Below, piece by piece: positions 22,037-30,902 of a stretch of 35,799 nucleotides of DNA. The notes under the pieces were generated by a model that was not told the DNA's origin, searched no databases, and saw only the letters and a program-made list of their open reading frames with translations. This DNA comes from Bacteroidales bacterium (GTDB lineage Bacteria > Bacteroidota > Bacteroidia > Bacteroidales > VadinHA17). The translations under genes and the position numbers were made by a program. Numbering within the stretch: position 1 is the first letter of the stretch; each line of letters opens with the position of its first letter. The DNA lies in the NCBI GenBank assembly GCA_011620595.1, contig WOYX01000049.1, forward strand, positions 1 through 35,799, given 5' to 3'.

Positions 22037-24919
22037 TCATATCCTGTAACAGGTGACCGGGCCGGTCATTCCCATTGATTGCATCGGTTGGTTCTTGTTG
22101 CCGGCGTTGGTCCAGTACTGTGCAACCGGATTTTCAGTAAGGGACTTCATATAGTTGCCCATGGAGGTTGTCACAACCACCTCCAGCAGATTCTCGCCTG
22201 GCCTAAGGTAATCACTGATATTAAAGATCCGGCGGCCGTACCATTTTACTCCGCAGCTCACTCCGTTGAGCCTCAGTTCCGAGGTGCCGTACACCTTTCC
22301 GAGATTGATAAGTGTCCCTTCCGGTGTCTCACACCTGATCGTGTTGCGGTAAGTCACCGTCCCCGAAAAGTGAACAAAATCAGGCATCTCCTTCAGGTCT
22401 GTCAGTCGGTCCATCATGATCTCCCTCACTGAGCCGTCGCGGCAGTGGCTGAACTCAGTCCTCCATCCGCCTTCAATGACCTGCATCTCCCCGCCGGAGG
22501 CAGGCGGGGGCCTCCACTGCTCCGCCGTCCGTCCGCGGTCGAAGACGAAAAGCAGTGACTCGGCAGGTCCGATTTCGATGGTAATGCCGTTGTCGGCGTC
22601 AGTAATAACCCGGTAGCGACTGCCACTCTCCGTATCCCACAGGGAACAGCGTTTCCCGCGGGTCATCTCCCGGGAAAACAATATTCTGGTCTTATGCGTG
22701 TCATGCAGATGCGAATTTATGATGAAGATATATTCTGATCCGTCATCTCCCCGGTAGCGGGTCTGCATCAGGAACGGACCGGGATTTTCAATCGAAATGT
22801 ATGGTGTGATGGAATACTGCTTCTGAACTGTTTTATACCAACCAATAAAGTCTTTTTCGGGCTTTTTGAGCATTATAAACCGTTCCTGGTATGCTTTCAT
22901 CCTTTCTACTGCAATATTTATCAGCCTCTCTCTCTCACTGTGGTTATGCCATCCGACAGCCCTGGACGGGGCGGTTTCAACAGAGAAAACCCTGCCCCCT
23001 GACTGAACAAATTGTGCCAGTTTTTCTGCCGTTGCCGGTTCAAGGCTCTCAACCTGTACCATGAAGAGGGTGTGATACCGTCGCGGACCGTAACTCAGGC
23101 AGCCTTTCTCAACCTTCGCGCCGACCAGTATTCGCTCCGAGACATAATCGCAACCGCTGCCGTTTTTGACTATCGCCTCCCATACCAGTGAGAGATATTG
23201 GGCATGAAGCACCGATGGAAAAGGCTCATTCTGCATTCCGATAAGGCTCCACATATCAGCCGTAGGCGGCAGTATGGCTATGTCGGCATACATGTCGCAG
23301 TTCTGCAGTATGGCCGACAGCCTGGCCTTGTACTCATTGAGCAGGTGAAAATGCGGCCACCAGTTGTTGTTTTCATTAAAATAGCCGCCATAGCGCAGCC
23401 AGCCGGGCCAAGGTGCCTCCGGCGGAGAATAGTTGAATCCGTGAAAGATGGAATGGGTGACCCCCGAGATGATGCTCTGGTCGCTTCCAACCTTCAGGTT
23501 CTCGAGTGAGGTGTTGAAGACGGTGTAGGTGTCTGTCATCTCCTCGCAGCTTATGAGCCTCTTATCACTCAGATGGGCTGCAGAAGAGACATATTTGTTC
23601 ACCATGGTGTAGGCACGTCCGCGGCGGTAGTCACTCTCGGGCATCTCCTCCCCTATGCGGTGCTTCAGCCAGTTCATGGTCCACGACTCACCCTCGGGTA
23701 TATCAACGGCCATACTGCTCTCCAGGGGAAAGAATCCCCGGCCGTAGGCCTGCATGCGCGAGCTGACGCCCAGATCACCGCACCACGATGCAAATGTCTT
23801 CAGGAACCGCTCTTCCAGTAGCTCCGCCCTGGTGATCTCGAAGTCATACCTCATCCGGCAGATCATCTCCCCAAACTCCGGTCCGAAGGCAGCACCGTAG
23901 TTATAGTCAGTAACATTACCCATGGCGCCGCTGCGGAATAGCACAAAAGGGAGAAAGGGAAAGATGTCATAACCTCTTCTCCTGATGAACTCACTCCTCA
24001 TCCCTTCAGTCCAGTTGGCACCTTCCAGCTCCATGCTGTCGGTGAAGAGAGCCCGCAGGTGTTGTTTGAGAGGGCCCGTACGGGCTTCAATGGCACCGGA
24101 CATGCGATCAAGGAATCCCCGGACCGCTGCTTCGTTGTAATGATCAAGCACAGGCCCGCTGGCACCGGGGGCACCGTTGATCACCTCCATGAAGCCGGTG
24201 ATCTCCACCAGGGCATACAGTGCATGATTGCCAGAAGGGACTGAGAGATTGATTACCTCGTCTCCGCTTTCTTCCGACAGGTTGGTAATCTGTTCAGTTG
24301 TTGAGAGCGGATCGGGTACCAGTGTCAGTGAAAGTATCCTTTGTCTCCTGCCTTCCCATGGAGAACTGACAGGCGGGTCGGCCTCAGCCAGAATCTCGTC
24401 CCTGGAGATTGTCATTTCAAGCGGCCCATGGAGCTTTCTGACGGCGATCACCACAATTCGTGTCTGCTCCTCTTCCGCAAGATACTCCGCCCCGAAAGGC
24501 CATCCAGAGCCTACTATCAGGTCACAGGTCATGCCAAGACTCTTCGTCTCATCAAAGACCACCTGCAGCATCCCTATCCACTCATCGCTGAGCCACTGCA
24601 GGGAGGGCTTTCCCATGTCATCACCTTCGGAACGCGAGGGGAACTGTACAGGGTTAATCTCCACACCTCCTATTCCTGCCTCTCTCAGCAGCCGCAGCTC
24701 CCTGACAAGCTCTGAGGCTTCCACCTTGTTGCCGTTCCACCACCACCGCACAAAGGGCCGGTAATGTGTATCAGGATTACTGAACAGCTCGTACAGTCCG
24801 CTGGCACCCTTTACCCTCTCCCTCCCGGTCGTGGTGTCAGAAAGAAGGGTCAGCCGGCCCGCTGCCAGCAATCCAGCCGCAGTAAGAGCACTGCCCGATA
24901 TGAACCTTCTTCGCTTCAT
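22037..24919 (-). CDS. GH106 family alpha-L-rhamnosidase
   Basis: 960 aa, matching the large (about 900-1100 aa) GH106 family. It has the characteristic RPFVRWWWNGN start, GGVEINPVQFP, GSGWPFG, the FTDSMELEGANWT segment containing a conserved acidic site, DIFPFLPFVL, SRMQAYG and SCEEMTDTYTVF, and a C-terminal beta-sandwich ending GENLLEVVVTTSMGNYM. The N-terminus MKRRRFISGSALTAAGLLAAG resembles a twin-arginine signal. GH106 enzymes release terminal L-rhamnose from rhamnogalacturonan. Its ATG overlaps the stop of the 2H phosphoesterase gene (ATGA), and GH28 lies immediately downstream, so the pair looks like a small pectin module. No SusC/SusD pair is present in the window. Confidence 0.92.
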   Translation of the reverse strand: MKRRRFISGSALTAAGLLAAGRLTLLSDTTTGRERVKGASGLYELFSNPDTHYRPFVRWWWNGNKVEASELVRELRLLREAGIGGVEINPVQFPSRSEGDDMGKPSLQWLSDEWIGMLQVVFDETKSLGMTCDLIVGSGWPFGAEYLAEEEQTRIVVIAVRKLHGPLEMTISRDEILAEADPPVSSPWEGRRQRILSLTLVPDPLSTTEQITNLSEESGDEVINLSVPSGNHALYALVEITGFMEVINGAPGASGPVLDHYNEAAVRGFLDRMSGAIEARTGPLKQHLRALFTDSMELEGANWTEGMRSEFIRRRGYDIFPFLPFVLFRSGAMGNVTDYNYGAAFGPEFGEMICRMRYDFEITRAELLEERFLKTFASWCGDLGVSSRMQAYGRGFFPLESSMAVDIPEGESWTMNWLKHRIGEEMPESDYRRGRAYTMVNKYVSSAAHLSDKRLISCEEMTDTYTVFNTSLENLKVGSDQSIISGVTHSIFHGFNYSPPEAPWPGWLRYGGYFNENNNWWPHFHLLNEYKARLSAILQNCDMYADIAILPPTADMWSLIGMQNEPFPSVLHAQYLSLVWEAIVKNGSGCDYVSERILVGAKVEKGCLSYGPRRYHTLFMVQVESLEPATAEKLAQFVQSGGRVFSVETAPSRAVGWHNHSERERLINIAVERMKAYQERFIMLKKPEKDFIGWYKTVQKQYSITPYISIENPGPFLMQTRYRGDDGSEYIFIINSHLHDTHKTRILFSREMTRGKRCSLWDTESGSRYRVITDADNGITIEIGPAESLLFVFDRGRTAEQWRPPPASGGEMQVIEGGWRTEFSHCRDGSVREIMMDRLTDLKEMPDFVHFSGTVTYRNTIRCETPEGTLINLGKVYGTSELRLNGVSCGVKWYGRRIFNISDYLRPGENLLEVVVTTSMGNYMKSLTENPVAQYWTNAGNKNQPMQSMGMTGPVTCYRI

Positions 24920-25482
24920 CGATCACCAAAGGGGAATTCCCGGATAATGTCCCAGCTACGCCCGTTGTGTTTGAGCAGGAAGATACTTTCTGCCCGGAAA
25001 CTGCCAGTGAACTCCTCCTTCTGCACCACCGGCCATGCCTCACTGAAAGCCGTTTTCGTCAGGTCTCTCGTGGCTACGGTTAAATGAGGCTGAAGCTCTT
25101 TTGTTACCTCATGCTGTTCGAAGCCGAGGCCGTCGATGAGCATCTCCCGGAGTCGTACGTACAACGCCCTGACAGGCTCGGGATTGTTGACCCTGATATA
25201 GATCACCCGTGGAGGAAAGCAGCCGTAGCCGTCAAGCTCAATCTTGAAAGGTTGCTCCTGCAGTGCGAATCTCGCCAGTGCTTCGGATATACCAGCCTCA
25301 TCGGCGAAGCTCCTCCTGAAGGGCATCTGCAGGGTTATGTGAGCGGGCGACCTGAGGGCATGGCCGGCGCCGTACTCATCCCTCATCCTTTTCTTGATCT
25401 CCCTGATCTCTTCTCTTAACCCGGCGTTCGGGATGAGGGCAATGAAGTAGAGATCCCTTCCTTTATCACGCAGATCCTTCAC
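24916..25482 (-). CDS. 2H phosphoesterase, ThpR/2'-5' RNA ligase-like
   Basis: 188 aa, soluble, with the two HxT motifs that define the 2H superfamily: HIT at 48-50 (AHITLQMPF) and HLT at 133-135 (PHLTVATRD), placed in the usual symmetric halves. Relatives are RNA 2',3'-cyclic phosphodiesterases (ThpR) or ligase-like proteins; the true substrate here is unknown. It starts with GTG at 25482, overlapping the nhaA stop (GTGA), and its own stop overlaps the GH106 ATG (ATGA), so its translation is probably coupled on both sides. Confidence 0.85.
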   Translation of the reverse strand: MKDLRDKGRDLYFIALIPNAGLREEIREIKKRMRDEYGAGHALRSPAHITLQMPFRRSFADEAGISEALARFALQEQPFKIELDGYGCFPPRVIYIRVNNPEPVRALYVRLREMLIDGLGFEQHEVTKELQPHLTVATRDLTKTAFSEAWPVVQKEEFTGSFRAESIFLLKHNGRSWDIIREFPFGDR

Positions 25483-26792
25483 TCTTCAATTGTCTGGCCG
25501 TGACCCTTACGACAGTACCTTAGCATCAAGTATCCGGAAAGACCCGATACCATAGAGCCCGCGAGGATACCCAACTTAGCCGAATTCATTATCATTGGAG
25601 CGTCGGCGAAGGCAAGGTTGGCAATAAACATCGACATGGTAAAACCCACTCCGGCCAGCATGGCTGTTCCGATTATCTGCCTCAATGATACTCCGGGAGG
25701 CAGGCTTGCAAATTTCATTTTGATACCTGCATATGAAAAGAGAGTCACCCCTATTGTCTTTCCAAGGAAGAGACTCAGCCCAAGGCTCGTTATCAAGGCG
25801 ATGTCAGGCTGCATCCCGGCACTTAAGGCCACTCCGGCATTGAAGAAGGCAAAAAGGGGCATTATCAGGTATGCCACCCAGCTTTGAAGCTGATGCTCGG
25901 TTTGCTGCAGGGGGGACTGCACTCTGGAGAGCCACTCTTCAATATCATCAATCTGTTCCATCTGCACAGAGGTCAGCAGGGCAGAATGAGTCAGATCTGT
26001 CTCCCTGATTTCGTCAGCTATCTCACAAAGCTTCCCTGTAAAAGTCCGGACATCCGTTCTTCTTCTCAACGGTATCGTAAAGGCCAGCAGCACGCCGGCA
26101 ATGGTTGGGTGAATGCCCGACTTGAGGAAGAGATACCAGATCACAATGCCACAGAGTAGATGAAAATATTTCGGGAAAATGTTAAACAGGTTCAGGACCA
26201 CCAGGATAGCCATCGGTATGGCGGCCCAGAGCAGCATCATCCATTCAATGGACGAACTGTAAAAAAGTGCTATCACAAGGACCGCCCCTATGTCATCGAT
26301 AATGGCGAAGGCTGCAAGGAAGACCTTGAGCCCTGTCGGCACCCTGTTGCCAAGCAGTTTCAGTATTGCCAGGGAGAAGGCAATGTCGGTCGCCATGGGT
26401 ATTCCCCATCCGTGTGACGCCAGCGGATTCTTGTTCAGGAAAAGGTAGAATATAATCGGAATCACCATGCCTCCGACGGCAGCAATAAGGGGAAGGGCCG
26501 CCTTTGCGGGTGAATTGATCTCACCTATCATCAGCTCACGCTTGATCTCAAGCCCGATCATGAAGAAGAAGATGGCCATCAGTCCATCATTTACCCAAAG
26601 TATCAGGGGTTTCTGAAGGCTGAAGCTTCCGGCATCAATGCCAACAATAGTCTCCCTGAGACTGTCATAATAATGACTTAGTGGTGTATTGGCCAGTATA
26701 AGTGCCAGTATCGTGGCTCCGAAAAGAAGAATTCCGCCGAGACTCTGTGTTCGGTCGAATTTCTGAAATGTTGTTACAATTATGCTCTTCAT
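25479..26792 (-). CDS. nhaA: Na+/H+ antiporter NhaA
   Basis: Electrogenic sodium-proton exchanger of the inner membrane, used for pH and sodium tolerance. 437 aa, rich in membrane spans. It carries the NhaA landmarks FFFMIGLEIKREL, the unwound-helix motif ATDIAF (Asp136) and the ion-binding pair in IIDDIGAV (Asp166/167). The C-terminal half has GVGFTMSMFIANLAF. The ATG at 26792 (MKSIIVTTFQKF) is preferred over a TTG ten codons upstream. A hydrophilic loop (about residues 265-310) is longer than in E. coli NhaA. It heads the overlapping series nhaA, 2H phosphoesterase, GH106. Confidence 0.95.
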   Translation of the reverse strand: MKSIIVTTFQKFDRTQSLGGILLFGATILALILANTPLSHYYDSLRETIVGIDAGSFSLQKPLILWVNDGLMAIFFFMIGLEIKRELMIGEINSPAKAALPLIAAVGGMVIPIIFYLFLNKNPLASHGWGIPMATDIAFSLAILKLLGNRVPTGLKVFLAAFAIIDDIGAVLVIALFYSSSIEWMMLLWAAIPMAILVVLNLFNIFPKYFHLLCGIVIWYLFLKSGIHPTIAGVLLAFTIPLRRRTDVRTFTGKLCEIADEIRETDLTHSALLTSVQMEQIDDIEEWLSRVQSPLQQTEHQLQSWVAYLIMPLFAFFNAGVALSAGMQPDIALITSLGLSLFLGKTIGVTLFSYAGIKMKFASLPPGVSLRQIIGTAMLAGVGFTMSMFIANLAFADAPMIMNSAKLGILAGSMVSGLSGYLMLRYCRKGHGQTIEE

Positions 26793-26904
26793 ATTTTGCA
26801 GGCAGCCCGACCTTTGATACAACTCCGGACATCGGTTTCAAAGATCAGAATTTAATAATAAATCCATATCATTCCCCTTACTGAATTGCTGCTTGTCATT
26901 AATA

Positions 26905-27303
26905 CTACTCAAACCAGGTCATTATGTAAACCGCCCTGTCATGCTGTATATCGGTTGCCCTGTATGAAATCCCTGCATCATTCTCAATGTAGTAAACCCA
27001 GTAGCCGGAGACTATGCCCGGACTATAGTAGACCCGGCGAAGGTAGAGCCGATCTCCCGCAACAAAATCGCATCTCCTGCCGTAGGCGGAGATCTTCCCG
27101 TAGACATCCTCCATGGTGGTCTTTACCCAGATGAGATTCGGACCGTCGTAGTTTTCCGGGCCGGTCTGGCGGTGGTCAACAAACTCTCCGACATACTTTC
27201 GGGTTATCATCAGCTCACCGTCATCATGGACGATAGACTTGTTCCTCAGAGCAGTGCAGGAAGCGGTCAGAATCAGTAATATCAGAAATGCCAGTTTTTT
27301 CAT
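26905..27303 (-). CDS. Small lipoprotein of unknown function
   Basis: 132 aa beginning MKKLAFLILLILTASC, a lipoprotein signal with lipobox LTASC (Cys16). The mature part contains TRKYVGEFVDHRQTG, LIWVKTTMEDVYGKISAYGRRCDF and GDRLYLRRVYYSPGIVSGYWVYYIEND; I do not recognise the family. It lies between nhaA and a divergent CDP-alcohol gene, 112 bases upstream of nhaA on the same strand, and could be co-transcribed with it. ATG at 27303. Confidence 0.75.
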   Translation of the reverse strand: MKKLAFLILLILTASCTALRNKSIVHDDGELMITRKYVGEFVDHRQTGPENYDGPNLIWVKTTMEDVYGKISAYGRRCDFVAGDRLYLRRVYYSPGIVSGYWVYYIENDAGISYRATDIQHDRAVYIMTWFE

Positions 27304-27575
27304 TTGATTATTTGATTTATTTCATTGGTCGAATGGAACTTGCATGAAGAAATAATCATCTCCTTTTGTGAGTCGCTGCTCATGCAGGTTTCATGCGAAT
27401 TATGGTTATTCCGACTTGAAGGCTTAGATCACCGAACCCGGTGATGCAATAAAATTACGCAATTCTCCGGCTTCCTGTGGAGCCCGTTCAGATTTTTGTC
27501 CATATTTGTATCGTCTTTGTCAGAATAATTAATTCGGCACCTGAGAATTCCGGGTTTCATTCGAATAAGAATCTG
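27304..27575. promoter_or_regulatory. Divergent intergenic region with a perfect short hairpin
   Basis: This 272-bp region separates the divergent lipoprotein and CDP-alcohol genes. It contains ATCACCG-AACC-CGGTGAT (27428-27445), a perfect 7-bp inverted repeat with a 4-base loop and no T run on either side. It could be an operator rather than a terminator. No consensus promoter pair could be placed with confidence. Confidence 0.3.
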
Positions 27576-28133
27576 ATGCACAGGGAAAACTTCTTTACCG
27601 TTCCGAACCTGATAAGTTCCTATCGGCTGCTTGTATCCCCCCTGATCCTTTACTTCATAATTGCAGGCAATGAGAAGCTCTTTGCCATCTTCCTGATGAT
27701 AAACCTTCTGTCTGATATCCTTGACGGTTTCATAGCCCGGAGGTTTAACATGCAGACTGAGATCGGAGCAAAACTCGATTCGTTTGCCGATAACCTGACC
27801 TATCTGCTGGCATTTGCCGGTTTGCTTGTTTTCAGGATGGAAGAGCTGCAACCACATCTTGTCAGTTTTTTCATCTTCGTTGCAATGCTGGTGCTAACGG
27901 TTATCGTCTCACTGATAAAATTCAGAAAGTTCCCCAGCTTTCATCTCTACCGGACAAAAACTGGCGGTTATGTACAGGGGGCCTTTTTTGTATATGTTTT
28001 CACCCTGGGGTTCTGGACACCGTTCTATTACCTGGTGATTGTATGGGGCATCATAGGGGCATTGGAGCTATTGCAATACAGATGGTTATTCCTGAGATGC
28101 GGTCAAATGTCAGGGAACTTTACGGGGTGCTAA
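27576..28133 (+). CDS. CDP-alcohol phosphatidyltransferase family protein
   Basis: 185-aa membrane protein with the full catalytic signature of the family: D47-IL-D50-G51-FI-A54-R55-...-G64-AKL-D68-SFA-D72. These enzymes transfer a phosphatidyl or other phospho group from a CDP-alcohol to a second alcohol (for example in phosphatidylglycerol phosphate, phosphatidylserine or ether lipid synthesis); the acceptor cannot be read here. The ATG at 27576 (MHRENFFTVPNLIS) fits the usual N-terminus, and the frame upstream of it does not look like protein. The TauE/SafE gene follows after 25 bases. Confidence 0.88.
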   Translation: MHRENFFTVPNLISSYRLLVSPLILYFIIAGNEKLFAIFLMINLLSDILDGFIARRFNMQTEIGAKLDSFADNLTYLLAFAGLLVFRMEELQPHLVSFFIFVAMLVLTVIVSLIKFRKFPSFHLYRTKTGGYVQGAFFVYVFTLGFWTPFYYLVIVWGIIGALELLQYRWLFLRCGQMSGNFTGC

Positions 28134-28158
28134 AGGAAAGGCATAAAAGAACCAGACA

Positions 28159-28956
28159 ATGATTTTTCACTCCGCCTTTGAAAACAGCTATCTCTGGTAT
28201 CCCCTGATCGGCTTTGCGGTCGGACTGATAGGTACCTTTATCGGCGGGGGCGGCGGCTTTTTCTTCATGCCTCTCCTGATTCTGATTTTTGGCGTCCCGG
28301 CCAACATTGCACTCGCAACATCTCTTGCCGCCACACTGCCCATATGCATAATCGGATCTGTGGCCCACTACCGTAACGGTCACATCAAGGTACGTACCGG
28401 GCTTATTTTTGCCACAGCGGGGCTCCTTGGAGCTCTTTCAGGAGCAAGCTTAACCAGCCTGATAACTCCTAAACAACTGCAGGTCAGCTGGGGCATCTAT
28501 CTCATCCTGATAGCATTGCAGCTGATAATCAGCACCTGGCGAAGCAGGAGGGATAAAGCCAATGGCATTGTAAGGCCTGAAAGCTCGAGGCTCGGCAAAG
28601 CCGCAACAGGAACATTCTTCGGTTTTGTTGCCGGAATAATTACCGCCTCATTCGGGACAAGCGGTGCAACACCGGTCCAGGCAGGATTGTTTGCAATGAA
28701 AGTGCCGGTGAAAATGGTGATAGGCACCTCCCTTATGGTTGTAATGGTTAACACTGCCTCCGCCCTCGGAGCACACTTCCTGGTAGGAGATATTGACCTG
28801 ACACAGGTCTACTTCCTGACCGCCGGCACAATAATCGGCTCATTACTTGGGCCCAGACTCCTTCATGGTATTAAGCTCGACAGTGTGGAAGGACCGATAC
28901 GCACATGGTACGCAATAGGGATGATCATTTTTGGCATTCTCATAATAGTGCGCTGA
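28159..28956 (+). CDS. TauE/SafE family membrane permease
   Basis: 265 aa with about eight membrane spans in two repeats. The first has GFAVGLIGTFIGGGGGFFFMPLL and the second GFVAGIITASFGTSGATPVQAGL, the paired glycine-rich motifs of the TauE/SafE family. Members export sulfite, sulfoacetate or related organic anions; the substrate here is unknown. It lies between a CDP-alcohol gene and a probable gene remnant. ATG at 28159. Confidence 0.88.
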   Translation: MIFHSAFENSYLWYPLIGFAVGLIGTFIGGGGGFFFMPLLILIFGVPANIALATSLAATLPICIIGSVAHYRNGHIKVRTGLIFATAGLLGALSGASLTSLITPKQLQVSWGIYLILIALQLIISTWRSRRDKANGIVRPESSRLGKAATGTFFGFVAGIITASFGTSGATPVQAGLFAMKVPVKMVIGTSLMVVMVNTASALGAHFLVGDIDLTQVYFLTAGTIIGSLLGPRLLHGIKLDSVEGPIRTWYAIGMIIFGILIIVR

Positions 28957-29352
28957 TGATCGCCTCAACCCGCAATAGCTGATCAATATGTACCGGAAGG
29001 TTTACATGGTTATCCTGGTGTACTTCGTGCCTGGCACAGCAGGAATCTGGTTCATCAACAGGAACAAAGAACCGGAAGTTGCACGCTGGAGCTGGATAAA
29101 ACAGTTCACCTGCTTCATCATAACCAGCTTTCTCTTTTTTCAGCAGAATGGGTCAGGGCCTTATACTCTATTCTTTTATTATTCTCTGCATCGAGCCTGT
29201 GTATAGCTATCATCTGCCTGATCTGATCGACCAGCGTCAGGGCAAACCATTGCCGGCTACCGGGTTGACGATGAAAATCCATTTCTTCTGTTTCTCCACG
29301 GCGTCTCTCTTTGTGAGTTATAAACCGAACTGACTTTTGTTGATTCCGGATG
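28957..29352. other. 396-bp gap between TauE/SafE and GH30 genes
   Basis: Apart from the short remnant at 28988-29206 and a partly overlapping frame at 29148-29333, I see no intact gene, RNA gene or convincing terminator in this convergent region. Confidence 0.4.
28988..29206 (+). pseudogene. Short membrane ORF, possibly a remnant of a phosphatidate cytidylyltransferase-like gene
   Basis: 72 codons starting MYRKVYMVILVYFVPGTAGIWFINRNKEPEVARWSWIKQ, then a second hydrophobic segment (FTCFIITSFLFF), then a change to non-membrane-like residues and a stop. The pattern of hydrophobic helix, INRNK, a charged WIK linker and a second helix reminds me of the N-terminus of small cytidylyltransferase-like membrane proteins found beside CDP-alcohol genes in Bacteroidota. 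A partly overlapping frame (29148-29333) carries more hydrophobic residues, which would fit a frameshift. The family call is a recollection, not a proof. Confidence 0.3.
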
Positions 29353-30834
29353 TCAGATATCCCGTATAACCAACGTGCATATCGAATGTGGCAGGCTGAC
29401 GGTAACGGCGGCCTTACTGCCCGAACAGAGCCTGTAGCTGATCTCCTCGGATGTGGGATTCATTACCACTACCGCAACAGTACCGTCCGTGTTCAGGAAG
29501 GCCGTTGTCAACAGCTGGGCTCTGCTTGAAGAAGAGATTATCCTGTTTGCACCCGGCCTGATGAACTTCGAGAAATGACCGATATAATAAAAGGAATTCA
29601 TATAGTGCAGAGTACCCTCACTGACCCTGGCGTGAACAGGGGCAAAACAGAAATTGCCAACATGATTGGGTCCTCCGGTCTCATCCAGAAGGATGTTCCA
29701 GTCTGTCCATGCCACGGCTCCGTTGTTGAAGTCGTGAATCATGTTCTCACCGTATATCTCGCCCCATCTCCACTGGTCGAACGTCTCCCAGCTGAAAGGG
29801 TAATTGCAGGCTTCAGTCAGCAACAGGTTTGTCTCAGGGAATGCTTCGGCCACCCTCTTCACATTCTCATACTGCCTGCCACCGGTCCAGACTTCATACC
29901 AGTGGAATCCTATTCCCCATACATACTTCGCAGCCTCGGCGTCGCCAAGTATCTCTGAGGCTCTGTGATATATCAGGTCACGGTTGTGATCCCAGGCTAT
30001 TAGTTTCTTGTCGCCCAGGTTGTTGCTATGCAGTGTCGGGCCGAGATAATTCTTTATGAAATCCCTCTCCTCCGCTGCCGTGTAGATGCAACTCTCCCAT
30101 GTCTGACGGGCCATCGGCTCATTCTGCACCGACAGACCCCACACCGGCACACCGGACTGCTCCAGGGCATTGATATATCTGACATAATAATTGGCCCATG
30201 GCTGATAAAATTCAGGCAGCAACTTGCCTCCGAAGAGCATGTCGTTGTTGCCCTTCATCCACGCAGGTGGGCTCCAGGGACTGACAAACAGGGGAAAGCT
30301 GTTTACGGCTGTCTCCATTGCTCTTTTTATGAATGGTATCTTGTACTTCTCGTCGTGCGCGATGCTGAAGGTTGTCAGTTCCCTGTCACCCTCCTCAACA
30401 TAGGTGTACATGTCACTCGAGAAATCACAGCTGTTCATGTTGGTTCTGCCGAAGCTGTAACCTATGCCTGATGACGGGTCAAAATATGCCTTCATGAATT
30501 GGCTCTGCACCTCCCCGGGCAGCTTTGCCCAGGTTTCAGCTGCAGCATCGGTGAAGGCCCCGCCGATGCCAAGGAAAACCTGGCATCTCCGCGCCGGATC
30601 TATAAAGAGCGAGGGCTGTGTCTCAAGGGGCTGATCAAAGTCGCTGAAAACCAAAGTATCAGTTGGCGACAGCCTGTAGTCAGTGCCCTCGGCTGTTGTG
30701 TAAACAATGACATGTTTACCTTCTACGGAGAATGCATCACCGGTTTTGACCGCCGCTGATGATTTGTCTGTGCTGTTGTTGCCGGTACATGCAGCCAGCA
30801 ACAAAATACCTGTTAGGAGTGACCAGTGCTTCAT
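29353..30834 (-). CDS. GH30 family glycosidase lipoprotein (glucosylceramidase-like)
   Basis: 493 aa. The N-terminus MKHWSLLTGILLLAAC is a lipoprotein signal (Cys16). The TIM barrel shows GIGGAFTDAAAETW, SFGRTNMNSCDFS, FVSPWSPPAWMK, the acid/base glutamate in SVQNEP (E239), GFHWYE, and the nucleophile in LLLTEACN (E341), followed by a C-terminal beta-sandwich. GH30 covers beta-glucosidase/glucosylceramidase, beta-1,6-glucanase and beta-xylosidase activities; the architecture is closest to the glucosylceramidase/beta-1,6-glucanase branch. The ATG at 30834 gives a proper signal; an upstream in-frame start would overlap the GH20 gene. It follows GH20 after 68 bases. Confidence 0.92.
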   Translation of the reverse strand: MKHWSLLTGILLLAACTGNNSTDKSSAAVKTGDAFSVEGKHVIVYTTAEGTDYRLSPTDTLVFSDFDQPLETQPSLFIDPARRCQVFLGIGGAFTDAAAETWAKLPGEVQSQFMKAYFDPSSGIGYSFGRTNMNSCDFSSDMYTYVEEGDRELTTFSIAHDEKYKIPFIKRAMETAVNSFPLFVSPWSPPAWMKGNNDMLFGGKLLPEFYQPWANYYVRYINALEQSGVPVWGLSVQNEPMARQTWESCIYTAAEERDFIKNYLGPTLHSNNLGDKKLIAWDHNRDLIYHRASEILGDAEAAKYVWGIGFHWYEVWTGGRQYENVKRVAEAFPETNLLLTEACNYPFSWETFDQWRWGEIYGENMIHDFNNGAVAWTDWNILLDETGGPNHVGNFCFAPVHARVSEGTLHYMNSFYYIGHFSKFIRPGANRIISSSSRAQLLTTAFLNTDGTVAVVVMNPTSEEISYRLCSGSKAAVTVSLPHSICTLVIRDI

Positions 30835-30902
30835 AGTGGTAGTTTTGTCAAATTCAGTTAATCTGAATTGTGCCGGACAGCGTATTTCACCATATCCGGA
30901 CT

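Noticed and set aside
24228-24764. Long open frame (178 codons) antisense to the GH106 gene
   Set aside because: It lies wholly inside a clear GH106 gene, is serine-rich without domain-like character, and is a by-product of codon bias on the opposite strand.
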